Below, one piece after another: positions 20,617 to 31,179 of a DNA stretch of 64,000 bases (position 1 is its first letter; each line of letters starts with the position of its first letter). The notes under the pieces were generated by a model, which was given only the letters and a program-made list of their open reading frames with translations, had not been told where the DNA came from and did not search any database. Source of the stretch: Rhizophagus clarus (lineage: Eukaryota > Glomeromycota > Glomeromycetes > Glomerales > Glomeraceae); contig BLAL01000257.1 in assembly GCA_015698045.1 (NCBI GenBank), positions 682,001 to 746,000 of the forward strand, given 5' to 3'. The position numbers and the translations under genes were made by a program.

Positions 20617-22671
20617 TTATTCTTCATCGTCTGATACCGGTTCCAAGTTTCCCTTATTTTTTTTTGGCCAGAAGTTAATTCCGTTTGTAACATTACCAAG
20701 GAATTTTTTCCTTTTAGTAAATACCTGAGCATGAGTGTAAATTTTACGTTTTTCCTCATTGTCTAAATCTCGACCAATCATTGGAAAATAACAAACTTCT
20801 ACTAATAAGTTATCAATATCATCTTTATCCCAACTTCTTTCCATAATGCTTGGATCAATATTAGCATCTACTTTAACCCATCTTATTTGAACACTAGGTT
20901 CCTGAACCTTTAAGCGAAATTGAACCATTCTAACAAATTCTCGAATTAAATCTGGCGCTAACTTCTCAACGTATACTCTTTTTGTCTCATCTTTAATTAT
21001 ACGATATTTATTTATTTCTTTATTTAAATTGTTTTTATTAAGAATAATGAAAACATGATCCATTGCTCTATTGTTCTCACATAAAGTCTTTGAAAATCCT
21101 CGATTGCCAAGAGCAATATTAACTTCTTGTCGTATTTTTATTGAGGCTGTCTGAGTTATTGTGTCATTCCCATCACGGGTTTCCGAAAAACGAGCTAATA
21201 GACCTTCTAAATCTTTTGCTTTGGATACGATTTCCGCTTCTAAGTGCATTTCATTCCCTGTTCTTGAATTTTTTTTGAAATAATCGTCCTTATACTTTAT
21301 TATCTTTTTTAAAATGTGATATTGTAAAACTGCTCTAATTAATGGTTTGTTTGGATTCTTTGGTGTGACTTTAGCTTTAATATTATACTTTTCCATAAGA
21401 TCATTAACCGCATTGAAATCGATCTCAAAATCTCCTTTTAATGTTGTGACATAATTTTTTAACTTACATTGTAATTCTTCAATATCTTCTTTAAGATGAA
21501 CAGAATGATTCTTATCATCATCGTCCATTCGATAATTTGTAGCAGTACCGAGCGCGAAATGGTATTGAGATGCTTCTTTTTTAAGTATATTATTTTTTTC
21601 AATAAGGTCTTGCTTTTCTCTTTCTCTTTTTTGCAATAAATTATTAAGGTTTTTTATTTCCTTTTCATATTCTTCATTTTTATTCTGAACTTCATCTAAT
21701 TCGTTAGGTTTTCTTTGAAATTTAAAGATTTCTCCATTCTTAATTTTTTCAGTAGTTGATTGATCATACTTGGATTTTTCTTTATCTTCAAGTTCTTTGA
21801 ATTGATTTTTGAGTCTTTCATTTTCATTATGTATCGTTGAATAATTATCATTAAGTATTTTGTTTTTGGTATCTGAATCTGCAAGCTTACTTGTGAGTAC
21901 ATCTTCGTCCATTCGATAATTTGTAATAGTACCGAGCTGAGATTCTTCTTTTTCAAGTTTATTCTTTTTTTCTATAAGATCTTGTTTTTCTTTATCTTTT
22001 TTTTGCAATAAATTCTCGAGTTGGTTTATCTCTTTAACACTTTCAACATATTCTTCATTTTTATTCGGAAATTGTCGAATTTCAGAATCATTTATTGATA
22101 AATTATTTAATACATTTTCTAACTCGTAAGGATTATTTTGAAGTTCGCTATTCTTGACTCTAATGTCAGAAATTAATGGATCATGCTTTTGGAATTTTTC
22201 TTTAAGTTTGTCGTCAGATTGTTTAAGCCGAGTTTTGAGGTTATTATTTTCATTACATATCGCTTTATAATCTGTTTGTACTTTTTTAAAATTTTCATTT
22301 TCAATTGACAAACTTTCGAGCTGAGCTCTAAGTTTATTAATTTCATTAGAATAACCTTTTTGTTCACTTTTAAGTTTTTTATTCTCCGCACGAAGTGCTG
22401 ATAAATTTTCGAGTTGAACTTTAAGCTTAATATTTTCATTACATATTTCTAAATAGTTGTTATGTTCATTTTGGTATTTAGTACGGAGCGCCTCCAAATT
22501 TTCTTCAAATTGTTTAACCCGATTTTCGCCCTCATCAAATTTCTCACTATAAGTATCTTCATTGGAAATTCTTTGGCTATTAGCTTCAATATTTTTCTGT
22601 TTAGGTTCTTCGATTTCTTCATGAGGGTAGCGATATTCGGCTACGTTCATATAATCGTTCTCAACATTCAT
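20617..22671 (-). CDS. CC2: coiled-coil protein with internal duplication
   Basis: A frame of 684 residues from the ATG at 22671 (MNVENDYMNVAEY). An upstream in-frame ATG at 22710 would add 13 residues but lies in the A-rich leader shared with paralogues, so the later start is preferred. The N-terminal 400 residues are coiled coil. The last 290 residues are the same conserved region as in CC1. Odd: the linker preceding the conserved region (EKQDLIEK to TNYRMD) occurs twice, once ending near 21905 and joined directly to VLTSKLADSD, and once in its normal place. This indicates unequal recombination inside the gene. The segment after the junction is almost identical to CC4. Confidence 0.83.
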   Translation of the reverse strand: MNVENDYMNVAEYRYPHEEIEEPKQKNIEANSQRISNEDTYSEKFDEGENRVKQFEENLEALRTKYQNEHNNYLEICNENIKLKVQLENLSALRAENKKLKSEQKGYSNEINKLRAQLESLSIENENFKKVQTDYKAICNENNNLKTRLKQSDDKLKEKFQKHDPLISDIRVKNSELQNNPYELENVLNNLSINDSEIRQFPNKNEEYVESVKEINQLENLLQKKDKEKQDLIEKKNKLEKEESQLGTITNYRMDEDVLTSKLADSDTKNKILNDNYSTIHNENERLKNQFKELEDKEKSKYDQSTTEKIKNGEIFKFQRKPNELDEVQNKNEEYEKEIKNLNNLLQKREREKQDLIEKNNILKKEASQYHFALGTATNYRMDDDDKNHSVHLKEDIEELQCKLKNYVTTLKGDFEIDFNAVNDLMEKYNIKAKVTPKNPNKPLIRAVLQYHILKKIIKYKDDYFKKNSRTGNEMHLEAEIVSKAKDLEGLLARFSETRDGNDTITQTASIKIRQEVNIALGNRGFSKTLCENNRAMDHVFIILNKNNLNKEINKYRIIKDETKRVYVEKLAPDLIREFVRMVQFRLKVQEPSVQIRWVKVDANIDPSIMERSWDKDDIDNLLVEVCYFPMIGRDLDNEEKRKIYTHAQVFTKRKKFLGNVTNGINFWPKKNKGNLEPVSDDEE

Positions 22672-23428
22672 ATTTATTTTTTGCAAATTAAAGAAAATAA
22701 GTGTTACCATTTATTTATTTATTTATTTATTTGACCATTTACCTTAACTTGCATGTCGGCTACAATTCTTGTAATACACTAAAAACAAGTTTACTAAAGA
22801 ACCTGTTTTTGAGAACCTCGTGACTATTAAATTTAATACATGATGTGTCATGTGATTATGTGAAGATAAATTATAGTAAAATAGCTAGTAAAAAGAATTT
22901 TTGATCTTATTTTTAATATGTAGTATATATTGAAAGTTGGGCCAACGCGTACGTTAAAATTCATGATTTTTATAATTATATCTAATTTCAATGAATCCGG
23001 TAGATAAAATTTCAGTAGAAAGGTAAAATTGTTATGTGCATCAAAATCCCATTCCTCGATAACTTGTTATGACAATTATAAAATATTTATCATGTTTACT
23101 TTAATATAAGATTTTTCTCAGTTCCCTTTAAGTACGTATATATATAATTCGAAATGAAATTTATTAATCAAAATAAATAAATAAATAGAATAAGATGAAG
23201 TTTTTACAACGAGCCAAAGAATTCAGAATATTTCAATTTATTTATAAAAGGATTAATCATTCAATATTATCTTCAAACCTATTTTTTGAAGAAACCATAA
23301 TGAGCAATAAATGTTTACTAAATATAAAAATAATCTTTATTTTTTATATTCTAGAAAATATTTTACCGACAAATTTTATTTTTAGAATCATGATATCTAC
23401 GTATATATTCATTCTAAATCTATAAATT
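22672..23428. other. Leader and spacer between CC2 and the next relic
   Basis: 22672-22700 is the minus-strand leader of CC2 (TTTGCAAAAAA before ATG), followed by a (TTTA)n microsatellite at 22710-22732. The remainder is AT-rich without credible genes; the 76-codon plus frame at 23195 has no coding character. Confidence 0.4.
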
Positions 23429-24440
23429 GCACTTTCGTAACGCGGATAAACGAAATTCACGTCGTGGTTTTAGGTAAAGTTACATTTAGTTAATTAAGAA
23501 ATTGTCATTTTAACAAAATTAGTTAATTATATTATTTATCCTTCGTGGATATTGGAATAATTTATTCGATAAATACAGTAATACAGTTTCATCATGCACT
23601 CATGCTACGAGCCTACATCAGAATTAATATGATAAAAAGGATTTTTTTGATAGGGATTTTCTTTGTATCATATCTATAACGAGCAATTGTGAATGGCCCG
23701 GAGATACGAAAACTGAACATCAAAGACAAATATGATCCTTAATATAAAAGCTAATGAGGAGGCTGAATTATGGGTTATTCGTGCTAGAGAAGTTAATTAC
23801 TACTTTTCGGCATTTCGACATATGCAATGAAATAATTCCGTAACCGTTATACCGTCTCCGTGATAAATTTTTTTTTAGAAAACGATGTTAACATCTCTTA
23901 CTTTTCTTTAAGCTTTCTGGCAAGGAGAGAGATTTTCTTAGACATTTATTTATATTCAAGAAATAATGATGATATTAGATAATCATTTTTTTTAGAAGTG
24001 TGATTTGATTATCCGTTGGAATCGAGCCTACCGGAATAATGACCATTGACCTAACCATGCTAGAAAATTAAAGTAAATTGGCGCTAGTTTATCAAACTGA
24101 TTAAAAAAGTTTGATATGAAAAAAAATGAAAAAAATTACGAAAATATTTGTGTTACATAAATCTTTTTACAGTTAAATGTCATTTCTAGAAAATAAAACA
24201 AAGACACGAAATGGCATATAACTCTCTACGATCACATGATTGTCGAAAGAAAAAACAATTAGGTGAACTGTGAACAGGAAACTTACGTACTGTACATTCA
24301 ATTTTTTATTGAGCTACTTGAACGTGAAATCGGGAAATCCAGCTATAGTCACTACTAATAATATTGCAGTATGTCAAAAATTTGAAGAGCAAGAATAATT
24401 CGCGTGTTTATGTCATTTAGTGATAGGAAATTAAAGTTAA
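23429..24440 (+). pseudogene. Relic beta-type Hsp70, copy 2 of three
   Basis: Remains in gene order: exon 1 (GGATAAACGAAATTCACGTC, 23441, nearly identical to gene E), exon 2 (ATATTGGAATAATTTATTCG, about 23550), exon 3 (GGGATTTTCTTTGTATCATA, 23653, to about 23790), then the foreign stretch shared with the other two relics, then pieces of exon 6 (AACAATTAGGTGAACTGTGA at 24256; TTATTGAGCTACTTGAACGT; AATTTGAAGAGCAAGAATAA). It is tail-to-tail with CC3, 68 bp away. Confidence 0.75.
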
Positions 24441-24507
24441 ACAAAATTATCAAACAATGATATAAATACTTTAATAAATATACACATAACTAAACAAGCA
24501 AGTAAAT

Positions 24508-26385
24508 TTATTCTACTTCAAAATCATCGTCTGATTCTAAATTTCTCTGTTTCCATATGCTAAATCCTTTTATAACATTATCAAGGAGTTTTTTCCTTTT
24601 GGTAAATACCTGAGCATGAGTGTAAATTTTACGTTTTTCTATATTGTCTAAATCTCGACCAATCATTGGAAAAGAACAAACTTCTACTAATAAGTCATCA
24701 ATATCATCTTTATCCCAACTTCCTTCCATAATGCTTGGGTCAATATTAGCATCTACTTTAACCCATCTCATTTGAGCACTAGGTTCCTGAACCTTTAAGC
24801 GAAATTGAACTATTCTAACAAATTCTCGAATTAAATCTGACGCTAACTTCTCAGCGTATACTCTTTTTGTCTCATCTTTAATTATACGATATTTATTCAT
24901 TTCTTTATTTAATTCGTTTTTAAAAAGAATAATGAAAACATGATCTGTTGCTGTATTGTTCTCACATAAAGTCTTTGAAAATCCTCGATTGCCAAGAGCA
25001 ATATTAACTTCTTGTCGTATTTTTATTGAAGCTGTCTGAGTTATTGTGTCATTCCCATCACGGTTTTCCGAAAAACGAGATAATAGACCTTCTAAAACTT
25101 TTGCTTTAGATACGATTTCCGCTTCTAAGTGCATTTCATTCCCTGTTCTTGAATTTTTTTTGAAATAATCGTCCTTATACTTTATTATCTTTTTTAAAAC
25201 GTGATGTTGTAAAACTGCTCTAATTAATGGTTTGTTAGGGTTCTTAGGTGTGACTTTAGCTTTAATATTATACATTTCCATAAGATCATTAACCGCATTG
25301 AAATCGATCTCAAAATCTCCTTTTAATGTTGTGACATAATTTTTTAACTTATATTGTAATTCTTCTATATCAATTTCAAGTTGAATAGAATGATTCTTAT
25401 CATCATCGTTCATTTGATAATTTGTAGTAGTATTAAGCGCGGATTGGTATTGAGATGCTTCTTTTTTAAGACTAATAATTTTTTCTATAAGATCTTGTTT
25501 TTCTTTTTCTCTTTGTTTCAATAAAATTTTAAATTCATTTATTTCCTTAACGTATTCTTCATTTTTTTTCTGAAATTCCTCTAATTCGTTAGATTTTTTT
25601 TGAAATTTAAAGATTTCTCCATTCTTAATTTTTTCAGTAATTAATTGATCATACTTGGATTTTTCTTTAAGTTTATCTTCAAGTTCTTTGAGTTGATTTT
25701 TGAGTTTTTCATTTTCGTTGCATTTAGCTGTATAATCAATTTGTACTTTTTTAAGCTTTTCAATTTCAGCATTAAGTGCTGCATTTTCATTACATTTAGT
25801 TGTATAATCTGTTTTAAGCACTTTTATTTCAGAATGAAGTTTACCATTTTCATTACATTTAGCTGTATAGTCAGTTTGCATTGTTTTAAGCTTTGTATTT
25901 TCGGTTGATAAATTTTCAAGATGAGGTTGGAGTCTATTAATTTCACTTCTAAGTTTTTTGTTTGCTGTACTAAGTGATGAGAGTAGATCATCGAGGGCAC
26001 TATTTACCTTACATATTTCTGTATAGTTTTTATGTCCATTTTTAAGTCTTTGATTTTCATTACGGAGCGTCTCCAAGTTTTTCTCAGATTGATTGTATTT
26101 TTCAGAGATTCCATTAGCTCGATCTTCACTTTTATCAAGTTTACTTTTAAGATCATCTTTTTCCTTGGAACATATATTTAGTTCATTGGAAATTTTTTTG
26201 TTATCGGTTTCAAGTTCAGCATTTCTCTGTTCAAGTTCAATATTTTTCAATTCAAGTTCAATATTTTTCAGTTCAAGTTCAATATTTCTCTGTTCAAGTT
26301 CATAATATTTCTGTTCAAGTTTTTCAAAAGTGCAATTACGACCTTGGTCGTCAATATCATCCATATCATCATCGCTAAACTTCAT
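24508..26385 (-). CDS. CC3: coiled-coil protein with expanded heptads
   Basis: A frame of 625 residues from the ATG at 26385 (MKFSDDDMDDIDDQGRN), matching the CC1 start; an ATG 27 bases upstream falls in the poly(A) leader and was not used. The N-terminus repeats a seven-residue unit (NIELELK) that CC1 has fewer times. Three DYTAKCNEN / DYTTKCNEN modules of about 25 residues follow, then the conserved 290-residue C-terminal region. The last residues differ (KGFSIWKQRNLESDDDFEVE). No membrane or secretion signal. Function unknown. Confidence 0.84.
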   Translation of the reverse strand: MKFSDDDMDDIDDQGRNCTFEKLEQKYYELEQRNIELELKNIELELKNIELEQRNAELETDNKKISNELNICSKEKDDLKSKLDKSEDRANGISEKYNQSEKNLETLRNENQRLKNGHKNYTEICKVNSALDDLLSSLSTANKKLRSEINRLQPHLENLSTENTKLKTMQTDYTAKCNENGKLHSEIKVLKTDYTTKCNENAALNAEIEKLKKVQIDYTAKCNENEKLKNQLKELEDKLKEKSKYDQLITEKIKNGEIFKFQKKSNELEEFQKKNEEYVKEINEFKILLKQREKEKQDLIEKIISLKKEASQYQSALNTTTNYQMNDDDKNHSIQLEIDIEELQYKLKNYVTTLKGDFEIDFNAVNDLMEMYNIKAKVTPKNPNKPLIRAVLQHHVLKKIIKYKDDYFKKNSRTGNEMHLEAEIVSKAKVLEGLLSRFSENRDGNDTITQTASIKIRQEVNIALGNRGFSKTLCENNTATDHVFIILFKNELNKEMNKYRIIKDETKRVYAEKLASDLIREFVRIVQFRLKVQEPSAQMRWVKVDANIDPSIMEGSWDKDDIDDLLVEVCSFPMIGRDLDNIEKRKIYTHAQVFTKRKKLLDNVIKGFSIWKQRNLESDDDFEVE

Positions 26386-26639
26386 GACAATTTTTTTTTT
26401 TTTTTTTTGCAAATTAAAAATTAAAAGAAGAAAAAATATTTATTTTATAATTGACAATTTAATGTATTTTATCACTTTACATTATCTATTTATCAGTTAC
26501 GAAATGCGTAAAATTTTTTTGTAATATAAAAAACCAGGTGAAACAAATTCTTAAAAACCTGTTTGATTTCGGGTCATCAAATAACATCAATGAAGGACCA
26601 TATAACCCGGGATTATAAAATATAAAAGTTTCATTATGC
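26386..26639 (-). promoter_or_regulatory. Upstream region of CC3 with poly(A) leader
   Basis: A run of about 18 A, preceded on the minus strand by TTAATTTGC, lies directly before the ATG, as in CC1 and CC2. Further upstream, ACCTGTTTGATTTCGGGTCA (read on plus as CCTGTTTGATTTCGGGTCAT near 26560) also occurs upstream of CC1 near 13508, so the duplicated unit includes the CC promoter. Confidence 0.45.
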
Positions 26640-27020
26640 TCTTCCATCTGATTATTTATCAATATGTATTAAGCGATTAAAATTTTGTTTAAACTCCATA
26701 CATTTTTTTTTTTTTTTCATTGTATGACAAGAACTATTGTTTCCATTTTAGAAAGATTTTATAAGAATATTTATGAATGAATTTATTTTTATCAAATGAA
26801 ATCAATTAAAAATTATTATATCCAAAAAAAAACAAAGAAAATGTAGGGTGTTAAAATTGCGATCGTTAATAGTTGATTGTACTATTACTACATGTATTAC
26901 ATACGCGTTAATAAATCATTGGCTGGTGACATAAAAACAAAGATTGATAGACAATATTTATCAATAATAGCAGTAAATCAAAAACTAATTTACTTCTTGA
27001 AAGATTTTATTGATAGGACT
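26640..27020 (+). promoter_or_regulatory. Upstream block copy 3, before relic Hsp70
   Basis: The same ordered words as 18800-19260 (GATTATTTATCAATA, TATGTATTAAGCGATTAAAA, CATTGTATGACAAGAACTAT, CCATTTTAGAAAGATTTTA). It directly precedes a dead Hsp70. Confidence 0.5.
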
Positions 27021-27059
27021 TGATAATAGATTGCATTTTTAGTTCTAATAGATTTAACG

Positions 27060-28010
27060 TTCATTAAATGTAATACGTAAATTCACGTTGTAATAGGCTT
27101 ATATCTTTAGATAAAGTTAAAATCAATTAAGAAATTGTCATTTCAGCTTTTTTAGCGTCAAATTAATTAATTGTATTATATATCACTCGTGGATTTTGAT
27201 CATTCGATCAGTAAATAATAAATATTATAGTTCCATCATGTTACGTTAGAATTGATACGACAAAAGGATATTTTTTCAATTTATCATATATTGATAAAGA
27301 GCAAACTGTGATTGGCTCGGAAGTATGAAAACATTAAAGACAAATACGGTTCTAGCTAATTTTGAAAAGGAGTTATAGATTATCCGCGGTTCTAGAGAAA
27401 TTTCCAAATTGCCAATCTTATTTCGTCATTCGACATATGCAATAAAATAATTCCATAACCAGTATACCGTAAATTTACTTGCCATTATAAGTTTTTTTTA
27501 GAAAAGATATAAAGAACTCTCTTCTGTGGAACGGTCCTGGAGAGATTCCTGGGCTCTCTTATTAGGTGGAGAGCATTTACTGCATATTCAAGAAATCATG
27601 ACATTCAATTTTTTTTTTTTTCTAAAAATGTAATTTAATTATCTGTTGGAATCGAACCCACTGAAACGATGTCCAAACCATTGATAATAAGCCAAAAATT
27701 AAAATAAAACATTTTTTAGTTGAAGTTTCAGTAAATTGGTGTTAGTTTATCGAACTGATTAAGAGAGGTTGGAACTTTTATCGTGTAAAAAAAAAAAAAA
27801 AATTATGAGATGAAAAATATTTTCATGTTACTTGCAGTATATCTTTTACACTTAAAGAAAGAGTTAACGTCGTTTCTAGAAACACATAATTTCTCTGATG
27901 AAATTAATATATATCTGAAACCGCAGTAATATTGTTTTATGATCACATGATTTTCGACTGCGACATTAGACGTAAAAAAAACAATTTAGCACTAAACATT
28001 CAGTTTTAAT
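27060..28010 (+). pseudogene. Relic beta-type Hsp70, copy 3 of three
   Basis: Nearly the same structure as 19300-20200: exon 1 (AAATTCACGTTGTAATAGGC, 27078), exon 2 (GATTTTGATCATTCGATCAG, about 27196), exon 3 to TTATCCGCGG (about 27378), the shared foreign stretch (CGACATATGCAATAAAATAA; GGTCCTGGAGAGATTCCTGG), exon 5 (CTGAAACCGCAGTAATATTG) and a phosphate-2 remnant. It is tail-to-tail with CC4. Confidence 0.75.
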
Positions 28011-28264
28011 TTTTAATGAACCAACTGACCAACATTAGTACAATTTATGAAAAATTTTGTATCAAAAAAAAAAAAAAAATTTTTATATGAGTAAAATAAG
28101 TGATCGCAACTCACGTAATGTTTGGAATCTATTTGGAGGCATACTAAAATTTTTTCTATAAATAGTTTGAAATATTTTATCTGATATCTATCTATTTATT
28201 GTTAAAATTTCTACTTATTCAATCTAAATAAACAAGCAAGTAAAGAAAATATCACAAATTCATT

Positions 28265-29866
28265 TTATTCTTCATCGTCTGATACCGGTTCTAAATTTCC
28301 CTTATTTTTTTTTGGCCAGAAGTTAATTCCGTTTGTAACATTACCAAGGAATTTTTTCCTTTTAGTAAATACCTGAGCATGAGTGTAAATTTTACGTTTC
28401 TCCACATTGTCTAAATCTCGACCAATCATTGGAAAATAACAAACTTCTACTAATAAGTTATCAATATCATCTTTATCCCAACTTCCTTCCATAATACTTG
28501 GGTCAATATTAGCATCTACTTTAACCCATCTCATTTGAGCACTAGGTTCCTGAACCTTTAAGCGAAATTGAACTATTCTAATAAATTCTCGAATTAAATC
28601 TGACGCTAACTTCTCAACGTATACTCTTTTTGTCTCATCTTTAATTATACGATATTTATTCATTTCTTTATTTAATTCGTTTTTATTAAGAATAATGAAA
28701 ACATGATCTGTTGATGTATTGTTCTCACATAAAGTCCTTGAAAATCCTCGATTGCCAAGAGCGATATTAACTTCTTGTCGTATTTTTATTGAAGCTGTCT
28801 GAGTTGTCGTATCATTCCCATCCCGGTTTTCCGAAAAACGAGCTAATAGACCTTCTAAATCTTTTGCTTTAGATACGATTTCCGCTTCTAAGTGCATTTC
28901 ATTCCCTGTTCTTGAATATTGGTCGAAATATTTTTTCATATCCTTTGTTATCTTTTTTAAAACGTGATGTTGTAAAACTGCTCTAATTAATGGTTTGTTA
29001 GGGTACTTAGGTGTGACTTTAGCTTTAATATTATACTTTTCCATAAGATCATTAACCGCATTGAAATTGATCTCAAAATCTCCTTTTAATGTTGTGACAT
29101 AATTTTTTAGCTTATATTGTAATTCTTCTATATCAATTTTAAGTTGAATAGAATGATTCTTATCATTACCGCCAATTCGATAATTTGTAACAGTACCGAG
29201 CGCGTAATGGTATTGAGATGCTTCTTTTTTAAGACTAATAATTTTTTCTATAAGATCTTGTTTTTCTTTTTCTCTTTGTTGCAATAAATTATTAAGGTTT
29301 TTTATTTCTTTTTCATATTCTTCTTTTTTATTCTGAACTTCGTCTAATTCGCTAGGTTTTCTTTGAAATTTAAAGATTTCTCCATTCTTAATTTTTTCAG
29401 TAGTTGATTGATCATACTTGGATTTTTCTTTATCTTCAAGTTCTTTGAGTTGATTTTTGAGTCTTTCATTTTCATTATGTATCGTTGAATAATTATCATT
29501 AAGTATTTTGTTTTTGGTATCTGAATCTGCAAGCTTACTTGTGAGTACTTCTTTATCAGTACGAAGTGTTGATAAATTTTTTTTTAATTCTTTTAGCTGA
29601 ACTTTAAGATTAGCATTATCATTGTATACCGCTGAATGATTAGCCTGTTTATTATTTTTTTTTTCTCTCTCGAGGTCAATTTTAAGTTTTTCATTCTCGT
29701 TGCATTTAGCCGTATAATCAATTTGTACTTTTTTAAGTCTTTTATTTTCAGTGGCAAGTGTTACTAAATTTTCTTCGAGTTTGCTGAGCTGAGCTTGTAG
29801 TTTTGTAATTTCTGAATCATTTTCTTGCGAAATATTATATTTAGTTCTCGTTTCATCCGAATCCAT
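28265..29866 (-). CDS. CC4: short-N-terminus coiled-coil protein
   Basis: A frame of 533 residues starting MDSDETRTKYNISQEND. It lacks the acidic N-terminus and much of the stalk of CC1 and CC3, and its start has no poly(A) leader, so the 5' part may have been lost and a new start recruited. The coiled coil runs to about residue 240. The conserved C-terminal region follows with local changes (KKITKDMKKYFDQYS where others have KKIIKYKDDYFKKNS). The middle (VLTSKLADSD to NLLQ) is almost identical to CC2 and the end (NVTNGINFWPKKNKGNLEPV) is shared with CC2. Confidence 0.82.
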   Translation of the reverse strand: MDSDETRTKYNISQENDSEITKLQAQLSKLEENLVTLATENKRLKKVQIDYTAKCNENEKLKIDLEREKKNNKQANHSAVYNDNANLKVQLKELKKNLSTLRTDKEVLTSKLADSDTKNKILNDNYSTIHNENERLKNQLKELEDKEKSKYDQSTTEKIKNGEIFKFQRKPSELDEVQNKKEEYEKEIKNLNNLLQQREKEKQDLIEKIISLKKEASQYHYALGTVTNYRIGGNDKNHSIQLKIDIEELQYKLKNYVTTLKGDFEINFNAVNDLMEKYNIKAKVTPKYPNKPLIRAVLQHHVLKKITKDMKKYFDQYSRTGNEMHLEAEIVSKAKDLEGLLARFSENRDGNDTTTQTASIKIRQEVNIALGNRGFSRTLCENNTSTDHVFIILNKNELNKEMNKYRIIKDETKRVYVEKLASDLIREFIRIVQFRLKVQEPSAQMRWVKVDANIDPSIMEGSWDKDDIDNLLVEVCYFPMIGRDLDNVEKRKIYTHAQVFTKRKKFLGNVTNGINFWPKKNKGNLEPVSDDEE

Positions 29867-31179
29867 TTTTAATCATATAAAATTATGAAAAAATATAGAG
29901 TGATATTTTTATAAATGGTTGATCGACCTAAGAGTGAAAGCAATTTTATCACCTAAACCCTTATCCGTTTTATCAGATTTTTTAAACCTGTTCTTGGCTT
30001 ATTCGGAGTTTCGAGAAAAATTATGACAAATTTTGTAACCATATGATCGATTGACCCATATAAAGAAAAATTTTTTCGGACAACATGATATTGAAAAAAA
30101 AGACAAAATTAGATTAAATGAAATTGATTGATATTAACTGAATTTGTAAAATCCTTAAATTATTTTGTGTGTATTAATTCTTGAAATAAACTTAATTTTA
30201 AATTTACAAATATAAATTATGTCATTCATTTATAACTTTAAGAAATTTAAAGTTTTTAATATACAAATTTTGATTATAATAAATATATATAAAATATATA
30301 AATATTTTTTAAATATATTCAAAATTGATTAAGAAACCTTTTTAATATTAGAATTTATTAGAATTCGAGCATCTGAAACATTAATTGGAAAACAAAATTA
30401 ATCTAATAAAGGGTCGTGAAAATAAATTCACTCTTTTTACCTACAAAAAAAAAAATTCAAGTTTCGTTATATAATACCTACAGTATATCCAAGTACTCAC
30501 GAACTACAGTTGTCACGTAATTTAGATATTATAAATTATAGTTGTGGTACTGCACCACGGAGATATTATAATGTAGAGTCGCATGATCATGAAGAAATGT
30601 TTCCATGATCATTATTAATTAATAACAAAAAAAGAGTGGTATAATATAAATTAATTAAAGTAAATAGCCAAAATTTAAAGTTTTACTTTATAGTATATCG
30701 GTATTACGGTAAAACTAAAATTGAAGCAGCAGCATGTCGTCATTATATCAAATCCGGAGTTAAAAATGAATATCATATACGAATTATGTAATAAATTAGT
30801 CATGAGTGTATGACAAGTACCATTATTTCCCAAAAAATTTTACATTTTACAGATTTTTATTTTTATGAAAGAAAAATAGAATAAGCTAATTTTCAAATGA
30901 GAACAATAAGGAGTATTAGAGCAATTGTTTAATTGACACGTATATTGTATAACTAGAAAAGGAATCGTGATTAAATCGAAGAAACATGATTTTACCTGTA
31001 TTGACTCTTGAAACTAAAGATTTTTATTGATAAAATTATTTTAAATGCATGAATATAAAAATATATATAAATTTAGTAATATAACAATAATAGATAACTT
31101 AAGTTATAATATATAAATATAATTGGTCGCACTATTTTTTTTTTTTTTTTTAATATATTTTGTTATTCTTTTGAACGTA
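29867..31179 (+). promoter_or_regulatory. Spacer and upstream region of Hsp70 E
   Basis: Mostly AT-rich sequence without genes. From about 30800 the family words reappear in weaker form (GTATGACAAGTACCATTATT; GATTAAATCGAAGAAACATG; TTTACCTGTATT), in the order seen before Hsp70 B. A run of T at 31133-31151 lies close to the start. Confidence 0.4.
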
